A DNA stretch of 64,000 bases, taken from assembly GCA_027886175.1 (NCBI GenBank), contig JAJNNQ010000001.1:11077501-11141500 (forward strand). Direction: 5' to 3'. The DNA is from Phylloscopus collybita (lineage: Eukaryota > Chordata > Aves > Passeriformes > Phylloscopidae). How positions within the stretch are numbered: position 1 is the stretch's first letter; each line of letters opens with the position of its first letter. Position numbers and translations under genes: made by a program. Positions 1 to 11,143 of the stretch are shown piece after piece. The notes below the pieces were generated by a model. The model was not told the DNA's origin. It did no database searches and was given only the letters and a program-made list of their open reading frames with translations.

Positions 1-1326
1 AGGAGGGCTGACCCCCCCTGCAGGTACCACATCCTTCCTCTGCATTTAACAACACACATGAAAAATCCTATTTACAGGTAATCGTGGTGACCTCCAGCTC
101 CAGCAGCAGCATTCAAGCGAGGGTAGCACAGCAGACAGGAACTGACACATGAAAAGATGATGTCAGATGGACATGGCAACGAGCTGTAAATCAGCCACTG
201 TCACACTGAAAAACCTGGGAGTAATTGAGGCCAGTGCATTGGGAACATCACTCAGGACTGGCAGAGGGAAACAGGAGGTGGAGCAGGCTCTGGTTTGATA
301 AAGCAATCAAGAGAGGCAAGGTGACACATATAAAATCAGTCAGGAAAACATTTACAGGGAGACAGAGCTCCCTATTTCCCTCCACATAAGAACCAGCTGG
401 CACCTGAAGCAGCAATTGAGCATCTCTAATTCTTAAGTTCTAGAGAGTAACATGTACAAAGCTTAAACGGATTTAAAAAAATTAAAATTGAGTTCACTGT
501 AATATAAAGTTTCAAGAAAGTGCTGGGCATGCTCCTGGAAGAATGTTCCACCACTAATGGGGGAAATGCAACAAAAATTCAGAAGCTTCATTTTTCTTTT
601 TAAATTCTGTGTATGTCCCTTCATGGGGGAAAACAGGTTTGTGTGGTTCCAGGCAGGCTGTGTCTGACACTGACCACAGGCACTGACCACAGCCTGCCCA
701 GCAGGGCAGAGCGGTGCTTGCTCGGCTCCTCATGCTTTGGGCTGGGCTGAGTGCTCCTTCCCAGGCACTCAGACTCACAAAAATTGCTTTCAGTGTTATT
801 TCTATTTTGCTAAAATAAACAGTAAACTTTTAAAAGACCCCTTTTCCAGAAGCAAGCTGGAAATGGCCATCATTTCTCAGGCATGTGGCACAAGCTGCTG
901 TGCTGAATTACCTCGTGCTTTACAAGGCATCTCTGGACAAGCTGTGCCATCAATCAGAGAGACATTTACTGGTGCCCTGCTTGCCACAATTGCAGGGATT
1001 GCAGCAGGCAGATTGAGATTTACTGGGAGTCATGGAGGGACAGACGTCCTTGTGTGGCTCACAAAGGACAGGGTGCTGGGAGCCTGTCTGTGTGTCCATG
1101 CAGCAGCCTGGGACAGGCAGCACCCAGCTCTGTGTACCAATCTACAGAGGTGTTTCTGACAGAGTCAGAGCCCTGCCACACCAGCAGGCACGGCCAGGGA
1201 TGATGGAGGCTCAACCAAGCCACCCCCAGCCCAAGCTGAGCTGCTGCATGGTCTGAGCCCAGCCCAGCCAAGGCCAGGAGACCAAAAGCTGAAGGGAACC
1301 ATGGAGAGACAGGCACACGTGCTCAC
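1..1326. other. NR6A1 intron, downstream part
   Basis: Non-coding sequence 3' (in gene sense) of the hinge exon ending at 1327. I looked on the minus strand for the next NR6A1 exon, which should open with an acidic stretch beginning I-S-E-E-E, and did not find it, so it lies beyond position 1. No repeat or RNA gene was recognised. Open frames here are short and match nothing known. Confidence 0.6.
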
Positions 1327-1382
1327 CTGGACAGGCCCGATGCTTTTGTTTCTGCCTCCTGGCATGCCATCCTCCCTGATTG
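1327..1382 (-). CDS. NR6A1: NR6A1 (GCNF) internal exon, start of hinge after the DNA-binding domain
   Basis: A 56-nt internal exon of the orphan nuclear receptor NR6A1, a nuclear repressor that binds DR0 response elements and silences pluripotency genes such as Oct4 during differentiation. On the minus strand an acceptor ending in TTTCAG is followed by CA, which completes the Ala codon begun by the last G of the DNA-binding exon. Then come 18 codons, IREDGMPGGRNKSIGPVQ, and the exon ends exactly at CAG followed by the donor GTGAGC. This peptide is the known C-terminal extension (T/A-box region) of the GCNF DNA-binding domain, which contributes to DNA recognition in this family, and agrees with the human protein as I remember it. 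Phase is 1 in and 0 out. The next exon lies outside the window. Confidence 0.95.
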
Positions 1383-2472
1383 CTGAAAGACACAACCAAA
1401 CCTCAGTGAGGAACACTATTCCCAAAGCACATAAGTAGATACACATTTATGTTGAAAGAAGTTTTTATACCTTAAAAGATTTTTTTTAGATTTATTAAAG
1501 AAGTTTACAAAGAAACCTCCAGTGCTTGAGCAGCACATGCCATGGTTCTCTCCCCAAAAGGCACAGACACATGGATGGAGCTACAAGCATTACTCAAGGA
1601 TTTTAGTTTCTTCATGTGCTCCTTGAGTGACAGGTAATGAAGGAATAGCAATCCCTTATCACAATTAATTCCAGCATAATTTCAGAAGTGGCACACAGTA
1701 AGGAACCCTATCTGACCCCTGGAAATAACCCAGTGAACGCCCAGGACTGTTGGAAAATGAGATGTGGAGGCCAGCACATCCAATTCCACTGCCCACAGCC
1801 CTGTGAAGCACCACGAGCCAGAGCCCCCCCAGAGAGACACCACCAGAGCAGCCACCAGCACAGACACTGAGCACTGCACTGCTGACCCTGCTGTCACTCC
1901 AGAGGGTCACATCTCCCACAGCCACCACACAAAATGGAGATGTTTGATCCCTCTGGCTGCTTGCAAAGCCGTTTTTTCAAACTCAAGTCACCACACCAAG
2001 CTGCATTGCGGAGGGGCAGCCTCTTTAAACAATTTCCAGGGAGCTCAAGTGAAGTCCAGCTAAGTGGATTAACCTGGAGCAGCTTCTCTACCTTCCTCTT
2101 CCCTCTGCCTCCCTGTGCAGAAGCCAAAGGCAGCCCTGCCCCTGGTGTGCCTCCCCCCCAGGCTGCTCCCCCCGTTTATCAGGGCTCCATCTCTTTCCCA
2201 CCACGACCTGGCCAGACTTGGCAGGAGGCTCTCCCCAGCTGCACGGTGACCTTGCTGCTGCACAGCCTCACCCTGCCTGGCACACGGGGCTGCAGGAGGC
2301 CCTCCCAGAGCAGAAAATGACACAGAATTTAAGCAACAATTTCTGTCCCAGAGAAGCCACGCTGCTGCCTGGTTTGAGATATCCTCAGCTCAAATCCTCC
2401 TCGTGTGCCTCGAGGCTGCTCCTGCAGCTCAGGGAGTGCCTCAGCAAGGACTGGATTCCATGTGGCTGTTTG

Positions 2473-2637
2473 GAAAAGGGAGAGAAAGGAAAAGAGAAAA
2501 GGGAGAGAAGAGGAAAGAAAGAAAGGAAGGGAAGAGGAAAGGAGGAAAGGAAGAGAAGAGGAAAGGAAGGGAAGGAAGGGAAGAGGAACGGAGGAAAAGG
2601 AAGAGAAGGGGAAAGGAGGAAAGGGAGCAGGGAAGGC
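2473..2637 (+). repeat. Polypurine (GAAAG/GGAAG) tract
   Basis: About 165 bases made almost only of A and G, in loose GAAAG, GGAAA and GAAGG words with single pyrimidine interruptions. Such a homopurine strand can form a triplex (H-DNA). It leads directly into a CTCF-like motif and a 50-bp minisatellite. Frames reading through it (Lys/Arg/Glu-rich on one strand, Ser/Phe/Leu/Pro-rich on the other) are repeat shadows. Confidence 0.85.
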
Positions 2638-2645
2638 GGGCGTGC

Positions 2646-2662
2646 GGCCGGCAGGTGGCGCT
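2646..2662 (+). promoter_or_regulatory. Candidate CTCF-binding motif
   Basis: The 17 bases here contain GGCAGGTGGCGCT, close to the vertebrate CTCF core (a CCAGCAGG-GGCGC pattern). It is a single, CpG-containing site between the purine tract and the 50-bp minisatellite in an NR6A1 intron. Binding is inference from motif similarity only. Confidence 0.4.
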
Positions 2663-2691
2663 GTGCCCCCGCAGGTGAGAGCCACCCCAAG

Positions 2692-3030
2692 TGAGGGACC
2701 CGAGCTGTCCCCAGCCCCAGAGCACAGCCCCGACCCCCAGGGGAGGGACCCGAGCTGTCCCCAGCCCCACAGCACAGCCCCGACCCCCAGGGGAGGGACC
2801 CGAGCTGTCCCCAGCCCCACAGCACAGCCCCGACCCCCAGGGGAGGGACCCGAGCTGTCCCCAGCCCCAGAGCACAGCCCCGACCCCCAGGGAGGGACCC
2901 GAGCTGTCCCCAACCCCACAGCACAGCCCCGACCCCCAGGGGAGGGACCCGAGCTGTCCCCAGCCCCACAGCACAGCCCCGACCCCCAGGGGAGGGACCC
3001 GAGCCGCCCCCAGCCCCAGAGCACAGCCCC
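2692..3030 (+). repeat. 50-bp GC-rich minisatellite, about seven copies
   Basis: The word CGAGCTGTCC recurs at 2701, 2751, 2801, 2851, 2900 and 2950, and a diverged copy starts near 3000. The unit is therefore 50 bp, with one 49-bp copy that has lost a G. Copies differ mainly at one position (CAGAGCACAG or CACAGCACAG). Because 50 is not a multiple of three, the array gives long stop-free frames on both strands that cycle through three readings. These should not be annotated as proteins. Confidence 0.95.
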
Positions 3031-3917
3031 TGATCCCAGCTCTCCCATCTCGGCCCCTGATGCGCTTTCTCAGGAAGATCCCGGTGGATTTGCAGTGAAT
3101 TCATGAAGTCTCAGTGCTTCTGACAGGCGGCTTTTGCGTGAGCGATGGCCCACAGGCCATCAACAGCCACATCTAAAGCCACGTGGTGACACTGGGGTTT
3201 GGCACATGGGATGGTCACTGCCTCACTGCCAGGGGAGCACAGCCAGCTCCCACTTGTGCCATCACACCAAGGAATCCCTGCTCTTAACGGGTAACAGCAG
3301 TCCCAGGGGTTAGACACACAAAAGACAGGTATGAAGGGTAGAGACGTGACACTGAAACCAACCACAGCCCATTCTCTGTTACTAATTTCTGAGTTACTTC
3401 AGACTGTCCACCCTGAAGATGATGGCACAGCATTCCATCACCTCTGCACACTGGGGATAAGGGGTGGCTGTCCCTTACCCAGACCACAGCGCTTTCAACC
3501 AGAGCAGGTGGTCAGAAAACCCCCACACCTCACCCGTGGGCAGCAGCTGCTGGTGTAAGCACCCACAGCAGCAAACAGACAACACCTGGCTCAGATCTCT
3601 CGGGATTCTACAAGCCTGTTTAAATGCTTTGATTTTTGCCTCATTAGTAGATTGAAGCATGGAAACAGTGACCACTTTGCTCAGCGTAAATACGAATATT
3701 CTCAAAATGTTTACACACGCTTTCAATTCATACAGATCGTTCCTCCATACAGGAATGAAGCAGCTCAGAACTCGGTACCTGTAATTTTTAATCCGTGCGT
3801 GATTTGGCTGAAGCTTTGCTTTGTTCTCGCCGAGAGTTTCGGAGGCAAAATTGAAACACGAGATGGCAGGGGAGGGTGGGGCAGGGGAAGGAGGGGCAGC
3901 CGCGGTGTCCCGGCCCC

Positions 3918-4010
3918 GAGCCCGCCCCAGGGAGCCCCGAGCCCGCCCCAGAGAGCCCCGAGCCCACCCCAGGGAGCCCCGAGCTCGCCCCAGGGAGCCC
4001 CGAGCCCGTT
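3918..4010 (+). repeat. 21-bp tandem repeat next to the NR6A1 DBD exon donor
   Basis: Four copies of a 21-bp unit (GAGCCCGCCCCAGGGAGCCC plus C) run from 3918 to 4001, and a fifth, partial copy ends in the splice donor of the DNA-binding exon (GTAACG, minus strand, 4007-4012). In the NR6A1 pre-mRNA the unit reads as repeated G-runs (GGGGCTCCCTGGGGCGGGCT). Such G-runs right after a 5' splice site are known intronic splicing-enhancer-like signals, so the array may influence splicing; this is inference. Confidence 0.9.
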
Positions 4011-4012
4011 AC

Positions 4013-4243
4013 CTTTGCGGTTCATGCCCATCTGGAGGCACTTGAGCAGCCGGCAGTACTGGCACCTGTTGCGCTGCTTGCGGGACATGACGCAGTTCTT
4101 GTCCCGGCTGCATCGGTACACGCGCTTGTTGCAGATGCTCCTCTTGAAGAAGCCCTTGCAGCCCTCGCAGGAGATGATGCCATAGTGCAGCCCCGTGGCC
4201 CTGTCCCCGCAGATCAGGCAGGTTCGCTGATCCACCCGCTCAT
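4013..4243 (-). CDS. NR6A1: NR6A1 (GCNF) exon encoding the nuclear-receptor DNA-binding domain
   Basis: This 231-nt exon encodes the whole two-zinc-finger C4 domain. On the minus strand the acceptor TTGCAG is followed by AT (completing a phase-1 codon), 76 codons starting [13 protein letters not shown] and ending MGMNRK, and a final G before donor GTAACG. Finger 1 uses Cys8, 11, 25 and 28, with the P-box CEGCKGFF. Finger 2 uses Cys44, 50, 60 and 63, with the D-box between Cys44 and Cys50. The run [20 protein letters not shown] is characteristic of NR6A1. The domain lets the receptor bind DR0 elements (AGGTCAAGGTCA) in the nucleus. All eight zinc ligands are intact. The only differences I notice from the human protein as remembered are just before the first Cys (ERVDQ against DRAEQ). 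Phase is 1 in and 1 out, so it accepts any upstream exon ending in phase 1, and three such candidates exist in the window. Confidence 0.98.
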
Positions 4244-7200
4244 CTGCAAGGCAAGAGGAAAGGCTCAGAGGGGATTCCCGGGCTCTGTGTGCCTCGGTCT
4301 GACCGAGGGGCAGCCGCTGCCAGCCCCTGAGGATCCATCCCGCAGCAATGCAGGGGCAGCTCCACCCTTCCCTTCCCTTCCCCACTGCCAGGCAGGACCC
4401 TTGGGGCTCTCCCCAGCAGCCTCCACTGACCTTCCTGCTGTTCTCAGCAGACAGGAACACAAGCTCCAACGAGGGGAAAAGGGTTCTAAAATGTCCCACC
4501 TCAACTGCACAGAGCAGGGTGTGCAAATACAGAAACCTGGCAGGCACCAGTGAAACTCTGTCACATCTCACAGACTCCAGCACAAAAACCTCACTGCACA
4601 AGCCACCGCCCAGAGCCCAAGAGAACATCATTACAGAAACCACTGTACAGTTGAGCCACAGTGATGTGGTTTTACTGATCCTTTTCCAAATCTTTGGAAG
4701 GCCTTTGGACGACTAAAAATGTAAATTGCAGGGCTCTCCACAACAGGAGCTGTCACATTAAATTCAGTATTTTAAGAGTCTAACACTGCCTAAGAGAGAG
4801 AGAGCAGAGATTGCTCAGCTGGGTGAGACCTCCAGACAGGGATGTCAAACAGAAAGGAAGAAGTAAATGATGGTGAAGAGACCCAAGTAGTTAACCCAGG
4901 GTCTCATCACCTCATACTGCATAGGGAGGCCTAAACCTCACTTCAACCAAGTCAGCTAAGCTTAAAATAATGCCAGCAAGTTGCACCAGCAACTCTTCCT
5001 GGAGCAGATGTTTCACAGCTCAACAGTTTAACCCCTTGCACACCAGGCCAAGCTGCCTCCAGCTTTCACCTCGTGTTTTAACCCATTAAAATCCCAACAG
5101 CTGCAAACAGATCTGCACTGCAAAGGTGGGGGCTATTCAAATATGTTCAGGGACACACAAATCTGCAGTATTCCAGTACTCTCTGTGGGGTTGCTTTCCC
5201 AAATGTCAAACAGGGATTACCCAAATGTCTAGATCACCCTGGCCAGAGAAGATAAAGGAACCACCCTGCTGCTTCTCACTCCATCACACCCTTCCTAGGG
5301 ATGCTGGTTAAACCAGGCTGCTTCTGGTGTTTGTTGGCCTGAGGGCAGGACAGTGCCATTGCCCACGGGGGCAGAAACAGCCACAGCCCAGGCAGCACCC
5401 AGGGGTGGCACTGGCTCTCTGTGGCTGCCAGGGCACAGAGCAGGGCACAGCAGCTTCCCGTGTCCACCATTCACACAGGGAGCTCAGACTGGGCAGACAC
5501 AGCTGCACAAACCCACACCCACTGCTCCTGTTTGGACACAGACCTCGAAAAACCCCAGCCTTTGGACAGCACTGGCTTGTGAAAATGAGCTGAGGCAAAC
5601 TCACTTCAGCACAACACCAAGCCTGGCTTTCATTATTTAATTTGACCAGGGAGTTTTCTGAGACAAAGGTGCTTATCTACAGGATGGATTTTTGGAGCAG
5701 CAGGAGGTGAGAGTCACAGTGATGTCTTCTCCAGCCTCAAGCTGACAAGCCTAAGCAAGCTGACAAACCAGGGTGCCGCTTCTTACTACTGCAGCATGTG
5801 TGAATGCAAGAGAAATGAATGAACCAAATGTATTGGGACCAGAAATTAAACCAGTTTGCAGTTACACAAGCCAAGTAAAAATCTAAACCAGCTGCTCCTA
5901 CTCACAAGCAGCTTTCTCCAGAGCTTAAACCCAGCAGAAACCAGAACCAATCTGTGTTAATCTCTAAAGGGTTTGCTATGCACAGCATGCACATTTGCAC
6001 TGTTCTGCAAATTTCACTGTTACAAAATATTAAAATAAAGGGATGAACAAAGGAAACACAAACTTTAAGTGAAGAAACGTTCCTGATTGGCACCAAAACA
6101 TTCTCAGTTTTACATGACAGACCACCTCAGGTATGTGCTGAACCCAAAGGAATGTGGGTACAGATCAGGAGTGGAGCTATCTGAGCATCTCTGAAGGGAG
6201 GCAGCTAAACATGACTTTGTAGTCACCAAGTGCATAATCTCCACCTTCAGCAATCTGATAAACGCGGGGAGGGGGCTGGGGATTAGCCAGGACAGAGGAC
6301 TCCTCTATCTGCAGGGTTTAGCTCAGCCCCAGCTTAGCTGCTGGCCCTCCCCCTGCTCGCACAGCAGTGCCATAAATCCCGGGGTCAGCAGCAAGGGCCG
6401 GGCTCGCCGCTGGGCACGGGGAGGCACGGCCGGGCAGCACCGGGGCATCACCACCGGGACCCGCACGGCCGGGGCAGGACACGCGGGGCACAGCCCGGGG
6501 CCGCAGCCCGGGGCTCCCTCCTCACCCCAGCAGCCCTGGCTGACCACGTCAATGAGGGCTCATTTCCAGGCACAGCTCTTTTTTTTTTTGTTGTTGCGGG
6601 AAGAATAGGGCCGTCACCCAGGCAGTGTGGGAAGGCCGGATGATTAAAGCGAGGAGGATTCCGAATCCTTGCCTTGCCATCCCCATCTCCCCGGTGGAAG
6701 GGGAGACGGTGCGAATGGCCCCGGGCCAGGGGGACTGCACACACCTCCAGCAGAAACTGCTCCCTGGCTTTCCCGATCAGAGCTGGCCATAGCAGCAGCA
6801 CACACCCTGAACAAAGACACAGACCCCAGGGACCACGGAGGTGTCCGTGCTGCCCACAAACCTGGCGCGAGCAAAACTGGGAGATGAAACATGATGGCCT
6901 ACAGAAAGACTTGGAGGTTTAGATCTTTAAAAAAATCCTGCAGGGACCGTGGCCAGGCCCACGTTGCTGCCCTGTGCCCAGGGCTTTGCTGCTCCTGACC
7001 TCTGCAGTTTTCACCCCACGCAATGCAGTGCCTGGTGTGGGTGAAGGGTGGGAGAGATGGGGCAGAACCGCAGGGAACTTCACAGGAATGCTACAGCACG
7101 AGCAAATCTAAAGCAGTTTTGCACTGAGGGTGCTCTGGACTCCCTTAACACTGAAATCTCACTAGAAGATCAAAACACAAAGTAAGAATAGCAATTTTTA

Positions 7201-8884
7201 AGTGAATGAGCCCTCCCTCCTCCCTGTCTCTGTCACCTCTCATCTCACTGATTCCTCTGGTTTCAAATGCTACACAAGACAACAGAGATTAGGACACAAA
7301 GCAATTGATAAGATTTTTTTTTTTAAATACCTGTTTTATTTCAGAGAGAGAGCTGAGGAAGCTTCCCCCTGCTCCCCTTCCCAATTTTCCTGATGGGTCT
7401 TACATTTAACCAACTCATACACGGGATATTCTGGCTTTGTTCTCCCAACCCATTGTAGCAGGGGCCACTAAATCAAACAGTTGCTGCTACGACAAAAGCA
7501 CTCACAAAAATCTCAACCTCATCTTGAACCCTGAAGATTTTTATGGCTACTCCCTCGCTAGCCCCTCCCCGAAGCCACATTAAAGGATGTATTGTTTTCA
7601 GAGGTCATGGTAGGTTTCATACCACATACAATGTAAATTCTCCAAGAATATGATGATGTTACACAAGAATCACAGAAGATGGAGTAAAAAAGAGGAAAAA
7701 AAAAATCTCTCCTCATCTATGTTTTATAAGACAAACAGTAGAAGAAACACATTTAATTTTTCAAGAAACTGGCTTTTTCCCTCAGTAAAATGAGCAGTCT
7801 TGATAATTTTTAAAAGAAATATCCTATGAATTTCTGAAAGGAAATACCTTCCAGTGCTGCTGAAACACATAGCAAAGATCCAAACAGAAAGCACTACAGC
7901 ACATGAAAGAGATTCTAAACTACACAGCAAATGAATTAAAGCACGGGGACACACAGCCAGCACCTCCCTGCCACTGCTCCCACCTGTGCCAGCCCTGGGG
8001 ACAAACCCCCCGAGCAGGAAGGCAGAGCTGGGAGTGGCACTGCTGCATTCCGGGAGGGGACCCGCTGCTGGCTGCATCCACAGCTCCCCAGCCTGCCAGG
8101 GGCTCACAGCCACCCTGGGACCCACTGAAAACTCTACAGCAGCTACAGCTCCCTGTGGGATTCACCTTGCAGTGTGTTGGTGCAGCAGGCTGGTGGGATT
8201 TCCCATATTGGTGCTTTACGATGGAAGAGAAACAAAGACTTTCTATCCAAAAGTAAGGCCAAAAGTGAAGGCACAACCCCTCACCCAAACCCCAGAGCAG
8301 ACGGTGCTGGGATTTGGCCTGGCTGGGAAGAAAGGGGGAGAACACAGAAAGCTGCCTCTGGCAAAACTTCCCATTTATACAACAGAACGTGAATGTAAAG
8401 CTAAGAAAATCTTTTATAGCTGAAAAAAAAAAAATTACAGGCAACACTCAGCACTGCAAGTCATTAATATATTTAACATCTTTTCAGCTATGTGCCAGTT
8501 ATTTGCTTCTTGATTAACTGACCCTATCACAGCCCCCTGCAGCACCCTTTAGCTGGGTTTAAACCTCAAGCTGCTAAATACCAGCTGTTTGGGGAGGGGG
8601 GCCGAGGGGGAGATCTCACACATGTGTTACTTAAATCCCAACCGCATCTCACTCTCCTCTCGCCTCTGGTGATGCCTCGAACACAAACAAACGCGTTGGG
8701 GCTTTCTTTTTCCCTTTATTTTTCGAACCAGCGATGTTTTTCATTGTCGATTTTTAGCTTCAAGAAAACCATCCTGCGAAATTCAAACCCCAGAACCAGA
8801 GGAACTCCCCCCCCAACCTCACTGTGGAGAGCTGCATTGTCCAAACAAGCCCACCCCCCAAACCAGGCGCCTTTGCTTCAGGGG

Positions 8885-8886
<2 letters not shown>

Positions 8887-8913
<27 letters not shown>
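8887..8913 (+). repeat. Poly-T run
   Basis: An uninterrupted run of 27 T. It might be the reversed A-tail of an old retroposed copy, but the flanks are not recognisable, so it is reported only as a homopolymer. Confidence 0.9.
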
Positions 8914-8915
<2 letters not shown>

Positions 8916-9255
8916 CTTATAATCGATGAACACAGGGATTAAATTTTCTGTGCGTTGGCCCCTGCTCGGGACGGCAGCGAGAGCTCGGCAGAGCCCGTGG
9001 CCGGGCGCACAAAGGGTCGGGGAGTCCCGCTCCTGCTCCCCATCGACCCCGCAGATGGGGGTCCCAGCCCCACGCTGGAGGCGGCCAAGGCACCGCGTCC
9101 TGCCCGGCCAGCCCGGCTCAAAGAGCAGATTGTGCTGCCCCGGATCAGGCCGGCCATGGGGAGAGCTGAATAGAATTAACCCTCTGTGAACTAAAACAAA
9201 AACATTTGTGTGCCCAGCTGGGAGAAAGGTTAATTTAAATGGACAAGCCTCCTGT

Positions 9256-9278
9256 AAAAAAAAAAAAAAAAAAAAAAA
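9256..9278 (+). repeat. Poly-A run
   Basis: An uninterrupted run of 23 A, 340 bp from the opposite poly-T run at 8887. The sequence between them is CpG-rich, and the pair may simply be two independent tracts. Confidence 0.9.
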
Positions 9279-10679
9279 TAGAGGAGGGGAAAGAAAGAGG
9301 CAGCCTGCAACCTTATTCTCTGTACTGTAAAAAAGGTGTTCTGCTCACAGAGAGTCTCATTTTTTAAAAAAGCAAGTGAGTACTGGAAAGAGGAGAAACG
9401 CTGCACTAGAGGAATGGCCGGTGCATCTCGCTCTGCTCTCCCTTTCCAGTAATGAAATCCCAAACTCACGGTCTTATTCCACCCTGATTCTGTTTCTGTC
9501 CAAGCAGAGTCCAGTCAAAAGAAAACCCCCATTAAAAAAAACCCAGAAATCATCAGCTGCTCCTTTTCGGCTGGGTATAAATCAAGAGCGTGCAGCTGAT
9601 GAAACCCATCACCCTTCCCCTGCCTGGGACACATCTCCATTTGCATATCAAAAACTCATCTGTGAAATGCAACTTCTCCCGGGCAGGGGAGCCCCGGCCC
9701 CGCCGCCGCCTCACCCCGACCCCAGCCCCGCGCCCCGCGGACCCCCGGTCCCGGCGGGCCGGAGCTGCCGAGGGACACGGGGCGCTGCGGGACCCTGGCC
9801 CCGCTCCATTGTGCGGGACGGGGAGAGGACGCATCCTTCACTCCGGCCAGTTGTTGCACAAAGAGTTCGGAACAAAAGCCCGCACACCAAAATGTGCCCG
9901 ATGGCCGGGACCGCAGCCGGGGACAGGCACGAGGGTCTCGGTGGCGCTGCCCACGCCCACAGAGCGGCTCCGAGTTCAGTCGCTCTCTCTCAAGTGATCA
10001 ACTTTCGCTGATCCAATTTTAGCAAAAGAAAGCCCCGTGCGCGGTCCCTGCCCTGGCTCCGGCCGCACGCTCGGAATTAACGCCTGGCTTAGACTGGGTT
10101 TTTAATTGATGCATTACAAAGCGGTAAGATGAAGACCTGACTTACCTGCCCTAAACCCTATTCTCTTGGCCCTATTGAAGCTGTCTAGATGTTGCAACCA
10201 CTGAGAACGATGCTGAATTAAGAAAATCTGAAAGTAACCCCACCCCCAGCGGTGCGGGCTGCGGGAGCAGGGCCTGGGCACAACTGAAACAGTGACTTCT
10301 CCAGCGTGTGTTACCGCACTGTTCTCTCCTGAAATATCCCATCCTTACTCTGAAGGTGAGCTTTACCGCTGTCTTCAGTCACAGAAGGGAGAAAAGGCTG
10401 CGAATACCAGGGGGGCAGCGCCGGTCCCGGGAGGGCGGGCGGGCGGGCGCTACCGAGCGCCTCCGTGACCCCGATACTATCCACAATTAACGATACTAAA
10501 AAAAGCTCCTCCAGATGGTCGGAGGGATTAGGAAGTTTAAAATATAAACAAATTAAGCCACAAAACAAACTAATGCCTTCTTCTTTTTTTTTCTTTTTTT
10601 CTTTTTTTTTTTTAAATTGCATAATCCTGCTCGCAGCCCAGGGCTCCGCTGCCCGGCCCCCGCACCCCAGGAGCCGGGA

Positions 10680-10754
10680 AAAGGCAGGAGAAGGCAGGAA
10701 AAGGCAGGAGAAGGCAGGAGAAGGCAGGAGAAGGCAGGAGAAGGCAGGAGAAGG
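10680..10754 (+). repeat. 10-bp tandem repeat (AAGGCAGGAG)n
   Basis: About seven and a half copies of AAGGCAGGAG, with AAGGCAGGAA variants. The array lies about 180 bp inside the intron after the candidate alternative NR6A1 first exon. Read on the minus strand it is pyrimidine-rich (CTCCTGCCTT). The Arg/Gln/Lys/Gly-rich frames across it are repeat shadows. Confidence 0.95.
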
Positions 10755-10934
10755 GGAAAGCCCGCACGGCTCCCTGTCCCCGCGGTCCCGCACCCCGCGG
10801 TCCGAGCCCCGCACGCCGCAGCCCGCGGGAGCCCGGACGGGGCGGCCCCGGCCCGGTAGCGCCGGGGGAGCGGCGGCCCCGGGCCCGCGCAGCCTCGGGC
10901 GGCACCGCCCGGACAAAGGGCCGGCCCCGCTCAC

Positions 10935-10962
10935 CTTCCATGCAGGTCGAGTCCCGCTTCAT
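10935..10962 (-). CDS. Candidate alternative first coding exon of NR6A1
   Basis: On the minus strand an ATG opens nine codons (MKRDSTCME) plus one G, followed at once by the consensus donor GTGAGC (10929-10934). The exon ends in phase 1, exactly what the DNA-binding exon at 4243 needs. Splicing would give [23 protein letters not shown], a receptor with a very short N-terminus and an intact DNA-binding domain. Upstream on the same strand are a CpG-rich block, a CRE-like site and a 15-codon upstream ORF. No stop interrupts the junction. This is inference from splice signal, phase and promoter-like context; I do not recall this peptide from a known isoform. A first exon of an unrelated minus-strand RNA is the alternative. 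Confidence 0.45.
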
Positions 10963-11070
10963 CCCCGGCCGGCTCCTAGGGCCGCCTCATGGCGGCGGCG
11001 GGCGGGCAGCCCGGCTCGGCCATCGCCGCCGCCGCGGGCCGCCCTATGCTAACGACGTGATGTCAGCGCC
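10963..11070 (-). promoter_or_regulatory. Candidate internal CpG-island promoter of NR6A1
   Basis: This CpG-dense block lies directly upstream (minus sense) of the MKRDSTC start. It contains a CRE/ATF-like TGATGTCA at 11058-11065 overlapped by GACGTGA, GC boxes, and a GCCGCC-rich likely 5' leader. The leader has an upstream ATG at 11023 (minus) that opens a 15-codon ORF ending in TAG near 10976. That ORF is out of frame with the main ATG at 10962 and could limit its translation. A GACA-type tandem array begins 75 bp further upstream. There is no TATA box. Promoter activity and start site are inference. Confidence 0.4.
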
Positions 11071-11143
11071 GCCCCCGCCGCACCGGCCCGCGGGGGGGCC
11101 GCGCCCCCGCCCGACGCACACACAGGGACCGAGCCAGCGGCTG

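Larger units (their letters stand above)
1383..4012 (-). other. NR6A1 intron between the DNA-binding and hinge exons
   Basis: A 2.6-kb intron bounded by GTAACG at its start (4007-4012) and TTTCAG at its end (1383-1388), read on the minus strand. It is unusually repeat-rich for its length. It holds a polypurine tract, a 50-bp minisatellite, a CTCF-like motif and a 21-bp tandem repeat that begins right beside the splice donor; these are listed separately. No other exon was recognised. The long frames over 2300-3100 come from the purine tract and minisatellite. Confidence 0.8.
4244..10934 (-). other. NR6A1 intron, no further gene seen
   Basis: Intronic sequence between the DNA-binding exon and the candidate alternative first exon. 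It contains CpG-richer patches around 6380-6720, 8940-9170 and 9670-9980, homopolymer runs at 8887-8913 (T) and 9256-9278 (A), a (10-bp)n repeat at 10680-10754 and a T-rich stretch near 10582-10612. I found no open frame that matches a protein and no RNA gene. The frames over the CpG-rich patches have GC-shadow composition. Confidence 0.6.

Noticed and set aside
2329..3106. Overlapping 230-240-codon frames on both strands
   Set aside because: Produced by the purine tract and the 50-bp minisatellite. The same peptide words recur in all three frames.
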